From Pseudomonas sp. Bout1 (GTDB lineage: Bacteria; Pseudomonadota; Gammaproteobacteria; Pseudomonadales; Pseudomonadaceae), in NCBI RefSeq assembly GCF_034314165.1, contig NZ_JAVIWK010000001.1, forward strand, positions 2,681,001-2,745,000: a stretch of DNA of 64,000 nucleotides. The letters are read 5' to 3'. Within the stretch, counting starts at the first letter, position 1. Every line of letters starts with the position of its first letter. The position numbers and the translations under genes are program-made. The notes under the pieces are model-generated. The model did no database searches and was not told the origin of the DNA. It saw only the letters and a program-made list of their open reading frames with translations. Below, piece by piece: positions 1 through 8,799 of this stretch.

Positions 1-646
1 TGCCGGTGGCGATCATGTCGCCGGGTTGCAGGGTCATGAAGCTGGACAGGTATTCGATCAAATACGGGATGTCGAAAATCATGTCCGAGGTCGAGCCTTC
101 CTGGCGCAGTTCACCGTTGATCCAGGTGCGCAGCTTCAGGTTGCCGGGCTCTGGTACGTCAGCGACATCCACGATCCACGGGCCTACAGGCGTGGTGGCA
201 TCGCGGTTTTTCACCCGCAGGTTGGGGCGGTAGTAGTTTTCCAGGTAGTCGCGGATGGCGTAGTCGTTGCACACGGTGTAGCCGGCCAGATACTCCAGGG
301 CGTTCTCGCGCTTGACGTTGCGCGCCGGTTTGCCGATGACCGCCACCAGCTCGCACTCGTAGTGCATGTAGGCGACATTGTCCGGGCGCCAGGTCACCTG
401 GTTGTGGCCGGTGTAGGTGCCGGGGGACTTGATGAACGCCAGCGGCTCGGTGGGCGGCTTGAAGGCCAGTTCGGCGGCGTGGTCGGCGTAGTTCAGGCCC
501 AGGGCGAACATGCTGCCGGTGGCCGGTGGCAGCCATTCCACCTGGTCTTCGGCGAGCAGGCGGCCGTCGGCCAGGCGCACGGCGTTTTCAGCCTCGACCA
601 GCACCGGATGAACTTCACCTTCAAAGCGAATACGGGCGTGTTTCAT
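1..646 (-). CDS. hpaG2: HpaG2, homoprotocatechuate-pathway decarboxylase subunit (3' end cut by window edge)
   Basis: Fumarylacetoacetate hydrolase (FAH) fold protein. In the 4-hydroxyphenylacetate pathway the HpaG C-terminal-type subunit decarboxylates 5-carboxymethyl-2-oxo-hept-3-ene-1,7-dioate in the cytoplasm. Visible features are LNYADHAAEL near residue 51, the metal-ligand motif YECEL with E97 and E99, and D128 in CNDY about 30 residues later, which matches the Glu-x-Glu...Asp metal site of the family. The ATG at 646 follows a good ribosome binding site (GAGGAG) and overlaps the stop of hpaG1 as ATGA, so the two subunits are translationally coupled. About 215 residues are visible; the C-terminus lies off the left edge. 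Separate G1 and G2 genes are usual in Pseudomonas, whereas E. coli HpcE fuses them. Confidence 0.9.
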   Translation of the reverse strand, partial: MKHARIRFEGEVHPVLVEAENAVRLADGRLLAEDQVEWLPPATGSMFALGLNYADHAAELAFKPPTEPLAFIKSPGTYTGHNQVTWRPDNVAYMHYECELVAVIGKPARNVKRENALEYLAGYTVCNDYAIRDYLENYYRPNLRVKNRDATTPVGPWIVDVADVPEPGNLKLRTWINGELRQEGSTSDMIFDIPYLIEYLSSFMTLQPGDMIATG

Positions 647-1308
647 GACAGCTCCTCTGCCTTGATGTGGTTGACCAGGCGGCCCAGGCCGCTGATCTCG
701 ACTTCAACCGTGTCACCGGGTTGCACATCCACCCGGCCTTCGGGCGTGCCGGTGATCAGCACATCGCCCTCGTGCAGGGTCATGAACTCGCTGATCTCGG
801 CGATCAACTGCGGGAGGCTGCGCACGAAGTTGGCGGTAGAGTTTTGCTGGCGCAGTTCACCGTTGACGAACAGCTTCACGCTCAATTGGTGCGGGTTGGC
901 GACCTGGTCACGGGCCACCAGTTCCGGGCCCAATGCGCAGAAACCATCCCGGCACTTGGCTTTCACCGCCGGGCGGTAGTAGCTGTCTTCCGGCAGGCTG
1001 AACTCGTTGACGATGGTGTAGCCGGCCACGTGCTCCAGGGCGTTTTCGGCGCTGACCCGGCTGGCGCGCTTGCCAATCACTACCCCGAGTGCCGGGCCGG
1101 GTTGCAGGCGTTCACCCTGGGGGTGCAGCACTACGCCATCGTGGCCGTTGCGGGTGTTGGGCGTCTTGATGAACAGCACCGGTTTGACCGGTGGCTTCTG
1201 GTAAGGCGCTTGTTCGAATTCGACGAGACGTTGGTTCAGCAACCCCTGGTAGTTCAGCGCAACGCCGAACAGGGTGCCGTTCGCAACATCATGCAGGGCA
1301 CGGCTCAT
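643..1308 (-). CDS. hpaG1: HpaG1, homoprotocatechuate-pathway isomerase subunit
   Basis: A 221-residue FAH-family protein matching the N-terminal half of HpcE/HpaG, assigned to isomerisation of 2-hydroxyhept-2,4-diene-1,7-dioate. It carries the family signatures FGVALNY near residue 14, LFIKTP near 45 and the C-terminal LITGTPEG. At the position where hpaG2 has Glu-x-Glu this protein reads QPGPALGVVIGK, so those acidic metal ligands are missing. That division of labour between the halves is why I assign G1 and G2 this way round. The start at 1308 has AGGAG seven bases upstream. It is the first visible gene of a minus-strand hpa operon that runs off the left edge, and two palindromes that look like HpaR operators lie just upstream. 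Confidence 0.88.
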   Translation of the reverse strand: MSRALHDVANGTLFGVALNYQGLLNQRLVEFEQAPYQKPPVKPVLFIKTPNTRNGHDGVVLHPQGERLQPGPALGVVIGKRASRVSAENALEHVAGYTIVNEFSLPEDSYYRPAVKAKCRDGFCALGPELVARDQVANPHQLSVKLFVNGELRQQNSTANFVRSLPQLIAEISEFMTLHEGDVLITGTPEGRVDVQPGDTVEVEISGLGRLVNHIKAEELS

Positions 1309-1361
1309 GCTTTTCTCCTGGCAGTGGCGGGGCAGATTCGGGCCTGCTCCGTGGAATATTC

Positions 1362-1395
1362 GTTAACCTGTTAACGTTATAATTAAGATGTTAAC
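1362..1395. promoter_or_regulatory. Tandem palindromes, candidate HpaR operators of hpaG1/hpaA
   Basis: GTTAACCTGTTAAC occupies 1362-1375 and ATTAAGATGTTAAC occupies 1382-1395. Their centres are 20 bases apart, close to two helical turns, so two dimers would sit on the same DNA face. The same motif recurs at 3687-3700, beside the porin and the MarR-type gene hpaR. The site lies in the 143-base gap between divergent hpaG1 and hpaA. Assignment to HpaR is inferred from context and from the palindrome type expected of MarR proteins. Confidence 0.6.
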
Positions 1396-1451
1396 TATCG
1401 TCAAGCGTGGCAATATTTCAGGGCACTCAAAACAACAAAGAGAATGCAGTG

Positions 1452-2354
1452 ATGAGCGATCGTCAGCCGATCCCCAACATCAACATCGGGCAGGTCTACG
1501 ACCAGCGTTACAGCGATGCCGAGGTGCACTACGACAGGCTCGGCAACCTGGCGGGTTTTTTTGGCCGCAATATGCCGGTGCATCGCCATGACCGGTTTTT
1601 CCAGGTGCATTACGTCAAGACGGGCGCGGTGCGCGTCTATCTGGACGACCAGCAGTACCTCGAGTCCGGGCCGATGTTTTTCCTCACGCCGCCGACGGTG
1701 GCGCATTCGTTCGTCACCGAAGCCGATGCCGACGGCCATGTGCTGACCGTGCGCCAGCAACTGGTGTGGGCCTTGATCGACGCCGACCCAAGCCTGGCCC
1801 CGGGCGCGCAATTGCCGGCAGCCTGTGTGGCGCTGGCGCGGCTGGCGCCGGAGTTTCATCCCGAGGTGCGCCGCCTGGAGTTCCTGTTCGACGAGCTGTG
1901 CAGCGAGATCAACGCTCAGGCCAGCGGACGCGGCTCGGCCTTGGACAGCCTGACGCGCCTGATCATGATCAGCCTGCTCAGGCTTTGCGCCAATTCCCTG
2001 GAGGCCCGCCCGGCCCGCCACGAAGACCTGCGGATTTTCCACCGCTTCAACGAACTGATCGAAGACCACTACCTGCAACACTGGCCGCTGTCGCGCTACG
2101 CCGACGGTGTGGGCGTTACCGAAGCGCGGCTGAACGAGGTGTGCCGACGCATTGCCGACCTGCCGTCCAAGCGCCTGATCCTCGAACGGCTGATGCAGGA
2201 AGCCCGGCGCCTGCTGCTGTTTACCGGCAGTTCGGCGAATGAAATCTGCTACCAGCTGGGGTTCAAGGACCCGGCGTATTTCAGCCGGTTCTTCCAGCGC
2301 TACGCGCAGATGACGCCGGGGGAATACCGCCAGCGTCAATCGGGCTTGCGTTGA
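1452..2354 (+). CDS. hpaA: HpaA, AraC-family activator of 4-hydroxyphenylacetate catabolism
   Basis: A 300-residue AraC/XylS-type regulator. The N-terminal half has a cupin-like ligand-binding segment (MPVHRHDRFFQVHYV, then FFLTPPTVAH). The C-terminal third has the two-helix-turn-helix domain, ending in the diagnostic EICYQLGFKDPAYFSRFFQR. HpaA proteins activate the hpaBC hydroxylase genes in response to 4-hydroxyphenylacetate. Upstream GTG codons at 1407 and 1449 are in frame; I chose the ATG at 1452 because AAAGAGAA lies at a suitable distance and homologues begin near this point. It is divergent from hpaG1 and shares the palindrome-bearing intergenic region with it. Confidence 0.85.
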   Translation: MSDRQPIPNINIGQVYDQRYSDAEVHYDRLGNLAGFFGRNMPVHRHDRFFQVHYVKTGAVRVYLDDQQYLESGPMFFLTPPTVAHSFVTEADADGHVLTVRQQLVWALIDADPSLAPGAQLPAACVALARLAPEFHPEVRRLEFLFDELCSEINAQASGRGSALDSLTRLIMISLLRLCANSLEARPARHEDLRIFHRFNELIEDHYLQHWPLSRYADGVGVTEARLNEVCRRIADLPSKRLILERLMQEARRLLLFTGSSANEICYQLGFKDPAYFSRFFQRYAQMTPGEYRQRQSGLR

Positions 2355-2365
2355 GGCGCGCGGCG

Positions 2366-3622
2366 TTACCACAGGGCCACGGTGTAGCCGATAATCACCC
2401 GGCTTTCGTCAATGTCGCTGGTCAGGCCGTTGCTTGAGCGCAGGGTGGCGTTGCGCAGCCGCACGTTGACGTTTTTCAGCGGGCCGCTCTGCACGGTGTA
2501 GACCAGGTCGGTGTCGCGTTCCCATTCCCGGCCGTTGCGCACCGTGGCGGTTTGCGCGTGGCTGCCATCGACGTAGCGGGTCATGAAGGTCAGGCCGGGC
2601 AGGCCGAGGGCGGCGAAGTTGTAGTCGTAGCGCGCTTGCCATGCGTCGGTGTTGGCCTTGGTGAAGATATTGATGGTCACCAGGTTGACCGAGTACGGGT
2701 CCTGGCCCGGGAACGCAAAGTCGCCGTCACCGGAAAGGTTCTGATAGCCCAGGCCGAATTTGTGTGCGCCCACCGACAAGCTGAACATGCCGTTGAAAAA
2801 GCGGTTGTCGATTCGCCCGCCGTCGACCCGGGCAGGGCTGCGCAGCAAGGCGCTGCCTTGTTCGCGGGTGTCGAAGTAGCGCAGGTCGGTGCGCAGGTTT
2901 ACGCCCTCGGCCAGCGGCAGGTCATGCACCAGGCCGATAAAGTTCTGGCGGTAGATGTCCTGCATTTGCGCATAGTAATACGTCGCGGCCAGGTGCGGAT
3001 TGATCGCGTAGGTGCCACCGGCCAGGTCCAGGTGGCTGCTGGTGACGCCGCCGTAGCTCATGGATTCGTTGTTGGAGGAGTCCCGCAGGTTCTGTTTTTC
3101 CAGGCGCCCGAGGTTCAACGTCAGGCCGTCGATATCCTGGGAGGTCAGCAGTTCACCGTTGTAGGTCGACGGCAGCAGGCGGGTGTCGTTGTAGGCGGCC
3201 ACCGGCAATATCGGTTGCAGGGTGCCGAGCTTGAGCACGGTTTTCGACAGGCGCACCTTGGCGGTCAGGCCGAGTTCGCTGTAGCTGTCGGCCGGCTCCC
3301 CGCTGGCACCAGACGGCAGCAGCCCGGTGCCCCGGCGGTCACGGCTGGAGTCCAGCTTCAGCCCCATTTCACCCAGGGCATCCACGCCAAAACCCACCAC
3401 GCCTTCGGTGTAGCCCGACTCCAGGCGCAGCACAAAACCTTGCGCCCATTCGTCAGCCTTGTTCTGCGGCGCATTGGCCTGGCGAAAGTCGCGGTTCATG
3501 TAGAAATTGCGCAGGTCCAGGCTGGCTTTGCTGTCCTGGATAAAGTCGGCGTGGGCGACCAGAGGGGTAAACGCGGCGCACAGGCCAGCGCTTGCCGCCG
3601 TGCGAAAGAGGCACGAATGCAT
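2366..3622 (-). CDS. OprD-family outer membrane porin
   Basis: A 418-residue OprD-type substrate-specific channel. It has a cleavable signal peptide (cut predicted after LVAHA, residue 25), the family start DFIQDSKASLDLRNFYMNRDFR, repeated amphipathic strands, and a C-terminal aromatic residue (GYTVALW) for outer-membrane insertion. The length fits the family. Its place between hpaA and hpaR and the GTTAACATGTTATC palindrome upstream suggest uptake of 4-hydroxyphenylacetate or a related aromatic acid; the substrate is inference from context. AAAGGAA lies upstream of the ATG. It is convergent with hpaA, with only 11 bases between the stops. Confidence 0.88.
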   Translation of the reverse strand: MHSCLFRTAASAGLCAAFTPLVAHADFIQDSKASLDLRNFYMNRDFRQANAPQNKADEWAQGFVLRLESGYTEGVVGFGVDALGEMGLKLDSSRDRRGTGLLPSGASGEPADSYSELGLTAKVRLSKTVLKLGTLQPILPVAAYNDTRLLPSTYNGELLTSQDIDGLTLNLGRLEKQNLRDSSNNESMSYGGVTSSHLDLAGGTYAINPHLAATYYYAQMQDIYRQNFIGLVHDLPLAEGVNLRTDLRYFDTREQGSALLRSPARVDGGRIDNRFFNGMFSLSVGAHKFGLGYQNLSGDGDFAFPGQDPYSVNLVTINIFTKANTDAWQARYDYNFAALGLPGLTFMTRYVDGSHAQTATVRNGREWERDTDLVYTVQSGPLKNVNVRLRNATLRSSNGLTSDIDESRVIIGYTVALW

Positions 3623-3686
3623 GAGGGGCGTTCCTTTTGTTGTTTTTGTTGGTATGCGCCCTCTGCTAGGTCAGGGGCGGCATATT

Positions 3687-3700
3687 GTTAACATGTTATC
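3687..3700. promoter_or_regulatory. Palindrome GTTAACATGTTATC, candidate HpaR operator
   Basis: This near-perfect 14-base palindrome matches the two copies at 1362-1395. It lies 65 bases upstream of the porin gene and 134 bases upstream of hpaR, in their shared divergent region, so it could control both the porin and HpaR itself. Confidence 0.6.
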
Positions 3701-3834
3701 TTTAAGCTGGATAGCGGGATTCACAGGTTTTTGCGAATTCATTTCGAAATTAACGACTTGCTGCGAGCGCTGGGTTGCGTGCACGGGGTACCGACTCTAA
3801 GCTTCGACGCTTCGACCTCTGATACGCGTGAACC

Positions 3835-4257
3835 ATGCCCACCCCAAGACCGTCCCTTACGCTCACCTTGCTCCAGGCCCGCGAAGCGACCATGGCGTTC
3901 TTCCGGCCGTTGCTCAATGAACATGACCTGACCGAACAGCAGTGGCGGGTGATCCGCATCCTGCGCCAGCAAGGCGAGCTGGAAAGCCATCAGCTGGCAC
4001 ACCTGGCGTGCATCCTCAAGCCGAGCATGACCGGCGTACTGGGCCGGCTGGAGCGTGACGGCATTGTGCGCCGGCGCAAATCGGCCGAAGACCAGCGCCG
4101 TATGTTCGTCGCCCTGACCGAACAGGGGCAACAGTGTTTTGTCGACATGAGCGCCGGGATGGAAAGCAATTACCTGAAGATCCAGGAGCAGTTCGGCGAG
4201 GAATCCCTGGAACAATTACTGGGTCTGCTCAACAAGCTGAAAAGCATCAAACCGTAA
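3835..4257 (+). CDS. hpaR: HpaR, MarR-family repressor of the homoprotocatechuate operon
   Basis: A 140-residue MarR-family winged-helix protein. The start MPTPRPSLTLTLLQAREA, the segment LTEQQWRVIRILRQQGELES near residue 30, the recognition-helix region ILKPSMTGVLGRLERDGIV and the wing RRKSAEDQRRMFVALTEQG are all characteristic of HpaR/HpcR. These repress the meta-cleavage genes and release DNA when pathway aromatics bind. The start at 3835 lacks a clear Shine-Dalgarno sequence; an ATG at 3892 is an alternative, but the upstream residues belong to the family. The predicted operators at 1362-1395 and 3687-3700 are its likely targets. Confidence 0.88.
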   Translation: MPTPRPSLTLTLLQAREATMAFFRPLLNEHDLTEQQWRVIRILRQQGELESHQLAHLACILKPSMTGVLGRLERDGIVRRRKSAEDQRRMFVALTEQGQQCFVDMSAGMESNYLKIQEQFGEESLEQLLGLLNKLKSIKP

Positions 4258-4344
4258 TTTCAAACAATATTGGCTCAAGCCTGTCCCCTTTTGTCACGTG
4301 GCTGGTCATTCCAGGTAAGTGAACAAAATCGAGAGCCTCTGCCA

Positions 4345-6735
4345 ATGCCCGCAATACGCCCGTTGCTGAATTTCAGCCTCATCCTGAGCCTGAGTGCCAG
4401 CCCGTTGTTTGTCCCCATCAGTTATGCCGACGACGGCGCGTCCCGGCGCAGCTACCAGGTGCCGGCCGGCAGCCTGAGTGCCGCGTTGACCCGTTTCGCC
4501 GGCCTGGCCGGGGTCAACCTGTCGGTCGACCCGGCATTGGTCAGCGGCCGCAACAGCAGCGGGTTGTCGGGCGAATACGGCGTCGAAGAAGGGTTTGCCC
4601 GCTTGCTGCAAGGTTCTGGCCTGCAACTGCAACCGATGGGCGAGCAGGCGTACATGCTGACCCCGGCTCCAGAGGGTGGCAGCCTGCAATTGGCGCCGAC
4701 CTCGATTCTGGGCACCACCAGCGATGCCGGCAGCGAGTCCTTCGCCGGCGGCCAGGTGGCGCGCCGTGGCTCCCAGGGTTTGCTCGGCTCGCGGGACTTT
4801 ATGGAAACCCCGTTCAGCATGACCACCTACACCAGCGAGGCGGTCAAGAACCAGCAGGCGCGTACCCTCGGCGACCTGATCGCCAGTGACCCGTCGGTGC
4901 GCGCCACCAACCCGGCGGGCGGGCGCTATGAGCAGTTCACCATTCGCGGCTTCAGCCTGTTCAACAGTGACGTCGCCTACAACGGCCTCTACGGCGTATT
5001 GCCGACCTACACCATCGACATGGAAATGGCCGAGCGCGTCGACATCATCAAAGGCCCCAGCCAGTTGATCAACGGCATCTCGCCACGGGGCAGCGTGGGC
5101 GGCGGGATCAACGTGGTGCCCAAGCGCGCCACCGACGCCCCCATCACCTCGTTTACCGGCAGTTGGGCCTCCGACAGCCAGGCGGGCGGGGCGGTGGATA
5201 TAGGCCGGCGTTTTGGTGAAGACAACCAGTTCGGCCTGCGTTTCAACGGCGTGAAACAGTCTGGCGACACCGCCTGGGATCACCAGAGTGTCGACCGCGA
5301 GATGGCCGTGCTGGGCCTGGATTTTCGCGGTGAGCGCCTGCGACTCTCCACCGACGTCGGCCACACCGAGCGCGACACCGACGCCCCGCAAGAGCGCGTG
5401 CAAGTCGGCCCCAAGGCCAACGTGCCGAGTGCCAACGACGTGCGCCACAACTACGCGCAGCCCTGGAGCAAGGCGAGTACCAACGACACCTTTGGCACGT
5501 TCAACGGTGAATTCGACCTCAGCGACAACGTGATGCTCTACGGCGGCGTGGGCGCGCGCAAAAGTAACCACGACTTCCTGCGCCATGCCGTGTCGGTGAC
5601 CAACAATGCCGGTGATTTCAGTGTGCAGCCCCGCGACTTTACCCGCGACGAAAACGTGCGTACCGCCACGGCCGGCGTGCGCAACTGGTTCCATACCGGC
5701 CCGGTGAGCCATGAGGTCAACCTGGCGGCCAGTTACTTCTACATGGACTTTGAAAACGGCGGCGCGCGGTATGCGTCGGGGTCGAGCAATCTCTACAACC
5801 CGGTGCAAACCCCCGCGCCCGGCAGGCCGACGCGATTCGACTCGAAGGTGTACACCGAGAGCCGCTTCAGCGGCGTGGCGTTGTCCGACACCCTGGGTTT
5901 CTTCGATGACCGGCTGCTGCTGACCCTCGGCGCGCGCTGGCAGCGGGTCAAGGTCGACGACTGGACCGATGACGTCAAAGGCAAGACTGCCTACGACGAA
6001 GAAAAGATCTCACCCTCGGGCGGCATCCTGTTCAAGGCCACCGACAAGTTGTCGCTGTACGCCAACTACATGGAAGGCCTGAGCCAGGGCAAGGTTGCGC
6101 CGTCGACTTCGGTCAACGACGACGAAATCTTCCCGCCGTTTATCAGTCGCCAGGTCGAAGTTGGCGCCAAGTACGACGCCGGTGCGTTTGCGGTGACCGC
6201 CGCGGTGTTCCGCATCAAGCAACCGGCCTACGAGACCAATGCCACCACGTTGGTCTTCGGCCCCAACGGCAAGCGCCAGAACGACGGCGTGGAACTCAGC
6301 GTGTTTGGCGAGCCGCTCAAGGGCTTCCGCCTGCTGGGCGGGGTGATGTACATCGACAGCGAGTTGACCAACACCACCAACGGCACCTTCGACGGCAACC
6401 GCGCGCCGGCCACGCCCAAGTACAACGTCAACCTGGGCGCCGAGTGGGATGTGCCGACCGTTGAAGGCCTGACCCTGACCAGCCGCGGGATCTATTCCAG
6501 CTCGCAGTACCTGGACCAGTCCAACGTCAAGGAAATCGACGCATGGACCCGCCTCGATGTGGGCGCACGCTATGCCTTCAAGGTCGACGACAAGCACATC
6601 ACCCTGCGGGCCAACGTTGAGAACGTGGCCAACCGACGCTACTGGAGTTCGGCCGGAGCCTCGGATGACAGCGAGCCGGGCTTGACCTTGTCGACGCCGC
6701 GTACGTACCTGCTGTCGGCCACGGTCGACTTCTAA
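4345..6735 (+). CDS. TonB-dependent siderophore receptor with N-terminal signalling (STN) domain
   Basis: A 796-residue outer membrane ferric-siderophore receptor. Order of parts: signal peptide ending near ISYA; STN domain (YQVPAGSLSAALTRFAGLAG to the PMGEQAYMLTPAP region); a TonB-box-like stretch around SLQLAPTSILGTT; plug domain with FTIRGF and RVDIIKGPSQL; a 22-strand-type barrel; terminal ATVDF with C-terminal Phe. The STN domain implies surface signalling to an anti-sigma factor, but no FecI/FecR-type pair adjoins the gene. The open frame begins at 4270, but the ATG at 4345 starts the signal peptide and is preferred. Which siderophore it takes cannot be read from the sequence. Confidence 0.9.
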   Translation: MPAIRPLLNFSLILSLSASPLFVPISYADDGASRRSYQVPAGSLSAALTRFAGLAGVNLSVDPALVSGRNSSGLSGEYGVEEGFARLLQGSGLQLQPMGEQAYMLTPAPEGGSLQLAPTSILGTTSDAGSESFAGGQVARRGSQGLLGSRDFMETPFSMTTYTSEAVKNQQARTLGDLIASDPSVRATNPAGGRYEQFTIRGFSLFNSDVAYNGLYGVLPTYTIDMEMAERVDIIKGPSQLINGISPRGSVGGGINVVPKRATDAPITSFTGSWASDSQAGGAVDIGRRFGEDNQFGLRFNGVKQSGDTAWDHQSVDREMAVLGLDFRGERLRLSTDVGHTERDTDAPQERVQVGPKANVPSANDVRHNYAQPWSKASTNDTFGTFNGEFDLSDNVMLYGGVGARKSNHDFLRHAVSVTNNAGDFSVQPRDFTRDENVRTATAGVRNWFHTGPVSHEVNLAASYFYMDFENGGARYASGSSNLYNPVQTPAPGRPTRFDSKVYTESRFSGVALSDTLGFFDDRLLLTLGARWQRVKVDDWTDDVKGKTAYDEEKISPSGGILFKATDKLSLYANYMEGLSQGKVAPSTSVNDDEIFPPFISRQVEVGAKYDAGAFAVTAAVFRIKQPAYETNATTLVFGPNGKRQNDGVELSVFGEPLKGFRLLGGVMYIDSELTNTTNGTFDGNRAPATPKYNVNLGAEWDVPTVEGLTLTSRGIYSSSQYLDQSNVKEIDAWTRLDVGARYAFKVDDKHITLRANVENVANRRYWSSAGASDDSEPGLTLSTPRTYLLSATVDF

Positions 6736-7062
6736 TCGCGACCACGCCACAGGGAAGTGGCACTCTCCCGTAGTTAAAGATTAAACACCTGAAGTTCAAC
6801 GAATAGTGCAGTTGCGAAGGGCTGGCTATATGCAATCGTGAACTAAGTGACAATATGTTAGTCGATGTGTTTAACAAGATTTTATGAATTATGGCGAACT
6901 AATGGCCTTGGTCACTAGTTGTAAAAGGCCATGATTTGCCACGGCTGTCCTGCACATCGCTTGAGTGCAGGGTCTTGATCTTGTTCAAGGCGCCGCTGGG
7001 ACTCGTTGTTGTTTCTGCACCCTTGAAACAGCCTCCTCAACGGGTTCTTCAGATTGGTGCAG
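6736..7062. other. Intergenic region before the type II secretion operon
   Basis: These 327 bases hold no convincing gene. The middle (about 6770-6900) is clearly AT-richer than its surroundings and could hold the operon promoter. A weak hairpin GCCAC-agggaa-GTGGC (6746-6761) follows the receptor stop but has no T-run. A perfect 8-base inverted repeat, ATGGCCTT...AAGGCCAT, lies at 6902-6932. I could not find a convincing pair of Pho-box direct repeats, although liposecretin-type systems such as Hxc are phosphate-regulated. Confidence 0.6.
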
Positions 7063-8799
7063 ATGTTCCAGACCCTACCGCCAACGCCGATTGATGCATG
7101 CCGAATGCAAGTTCCGGATGCCGAACACGTGTGCGCGTGGCTGATGCGAAAGGCCGGTTTGAAAACCGTCGACCTGGAGCGCGCCCGGCGCTTATCCCAG
7201 GACACCGACGACAGCGAATTGCTCGGCCTGCTGACGCGCCTGGGGCTGGTCTCTGAAGTGGAACTGGCGCGGGCCTGGGCCGATTTGCTTGGCGCACCGC
7301 TGTTATTGGCCGACGCTGCACCCCCGGTGCTCGACCCGCTGCCGGTGCTGACCGAACGCTTCATGCGCCATTACCAACTGGTGCCCGTGGGCTGGAGCCA
7401 TGGTGGCGTGCGAGTGCTGGCGGCCAACCCGGCGTTGCTGTACCCGTTCCAGGCCCTGGCGTATGCCTGCGGCGTGCCGGTGTGGCTGGCGGTAGGGCCA
7501 CGCAACGAAGTCGAAACGCTGATCGAGCGCTACTACGGGCAGGGCCGTTCGGCGATGGGCACCCTGATCGAAAACCTCGACGAGCAGGGCGGCGCCCTGG
7601 AAGACATCGAGCATCTCAAGGACATGGCCTCCGAAGCCCCGGTGATTCGCCTGGTCAACCTGATCCTGCAACGGGCCGTGGAGCATCGCGCTTCGGACAT
7701 CCATATCGAGCCGTTCGAAAACCAGCTCAAGGTGCGCTACCGCATCGACGGTGTGTTGCAGGAAGCCGAAGCGCCGCCGTCGAGTTCCTCGGCGGCGGTG
7801 ATTTCCCGGGTCAAGATCATGGCGCGCCTCGACATTGCCGAGCGCCGTTTGCCCCAGGACGGGCGAATAATGTTGCGCATCCAGGGCAAGGAACTGGATC
7901 TGCGGGTATCCACGGTGCCCACCAGTTTTGGCGAGTCGGTGGTGATGCGCCTGCTGGACCGCCAGACCGTGCAGTTCGATTTCCCGAGCCTGGGTTTCGA
8001 CGGCCAGCGCCTGCAAACCTTTCTTGAAGTACTCGAGCGGCCCCACGGCATCCTGCTGGTCACCGGGCCTACCGGCTCGGGCAAAACCACCACGCTCTAC
8101 ACCGCGCTGTCGCGGCTCAATACCGCCGAGCGCAAGATCATCACCGTCGAAGACCCGGTGGAATACCAGTTGGAAGGCATCAATCAGATCCAGGTCAAAC
8201 CCGCCATCGGGCTGGACTTCGCCGGGGCGCTGCGCTCTATCGTGCGCCAGGACCCGGACGTGATCATGATCGGTGAAATCCGCGACCTCGAAACCTGCCG
8301 CATCGCCATCCAGTCATCCCTGACCGGCCACCTGGTGCTCTCGACCCTGCACACCAACAGCGCCGCGGCGAGTATCACGCGTCTGCTGGACATGGGCGTG
8401 GAGAGCTACCTGATCGCCTCGACCGTCAATGCCATCCTCGCGCAGCGCCTGGTGCGCCGCCTCGACCCGGCGACCCGCGAGGCGTTCGAAGCGCCCCCGG
8501 AATTGATCGAGGAGCATGGCCTGGACCGCTTCACCGAGCAGCGCCCGATCCTGCTGTACCGGCCCCGCGCCAATGCCCTCGGCGGCGGTTATCACGGGCG
8601 CAGTGCACTCACCGAATTGCTGGTGATGAATGACGAACTGCGCAGCTTGTTGATGCGGCATGCCGACGCCGCGACCCTCGAACACGCCGCCCGCCGCGGT
8701 GGCCTGCGCACCCTGCATGAAGAGGGCCTGCGCCAGGCGGTGGCGGGTGTCACGTCCCTTGAAGAAGTGTTGCGCGTCACCCGTGGAGAGGGCGCGTGA
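7063..8799 (+). CDS. gspE: GspE, type II secretion ATPase
   Basis: Cytoplasmic hexameric ATPase of a type II secretion system (about 578 residues). An N-terminal GspE/XpsE domain is followed by the ATPase domain with Walker A GPTGSGKTTTLY, the Asp box ITVEDPVEY, Walker B DPDVIMIGEIRD and the His box LTGHLVLSTLHTN. The C-terminal zinc-binding element, normally two CxxC pairs before the YHGR segment, is absent: no cysteine lies between RRLDPATREAF and GGYHGRSALTELL. The start is uncertain: TTG at 7054, ATG at 7063 and ATG at 7105 share the frame, and none has a strong ribosome binding site. First gene of an eleven-gene operon. Confidence 0.93.
   Translation: MFQTLPPTPIDACRMQVPDAEHVCAWLMRKAGLKTVDLERARRLSQDTDDSELLGLLTRLGLVSEVELARAWADLLGAPLLLADAAPPVLDPLPVLTERFMRHYQLVPVGWSHGGVRVLAANPALLYPFQALAYACGVPVWLAVGPRNEVETLIERYYGQGRSAMGTLIENLDEQGGALEDIEHLKDMASEAPVIRLVNLILQRAVEHRASDIHIEPFENQLKVRYRIDGVLQEAEAPPSSSSAAVISRVKIMARLDIAERRLPQDGRIMLRIQGKELDLRVSTVPTSFGESVVMRLLDRQTVQFDFPSLGFDGQRLQTFLEVLERPHGILLVTGPTGSGKTTTLYTALSRLNTAERKIITVEDPVEYQLEGINQIQVKPAIGLDFAGALRSIVRQDPDVIMIGEIRDLETCRIAIQSSLTGHLVLSTLHTNSAAASITRLLDMGVESYLIASTVNAILAQRLVRRLDPATREAFEAPPELIEEHGLDRFTEQRPILLYRPRANALGGGYHGRSALTELLVMNDELRSLLMRHADAATLEHAARRGGLRTLHEEGLRQAVAGVTSLEEVLRVTRGEGA

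Noticed and set aside
4306..5808. 500-codon minus-strand frame opposite the TonB-dependent receptor
   Set aside because: No family resemblance and fully covered by the conserved receptor gene.
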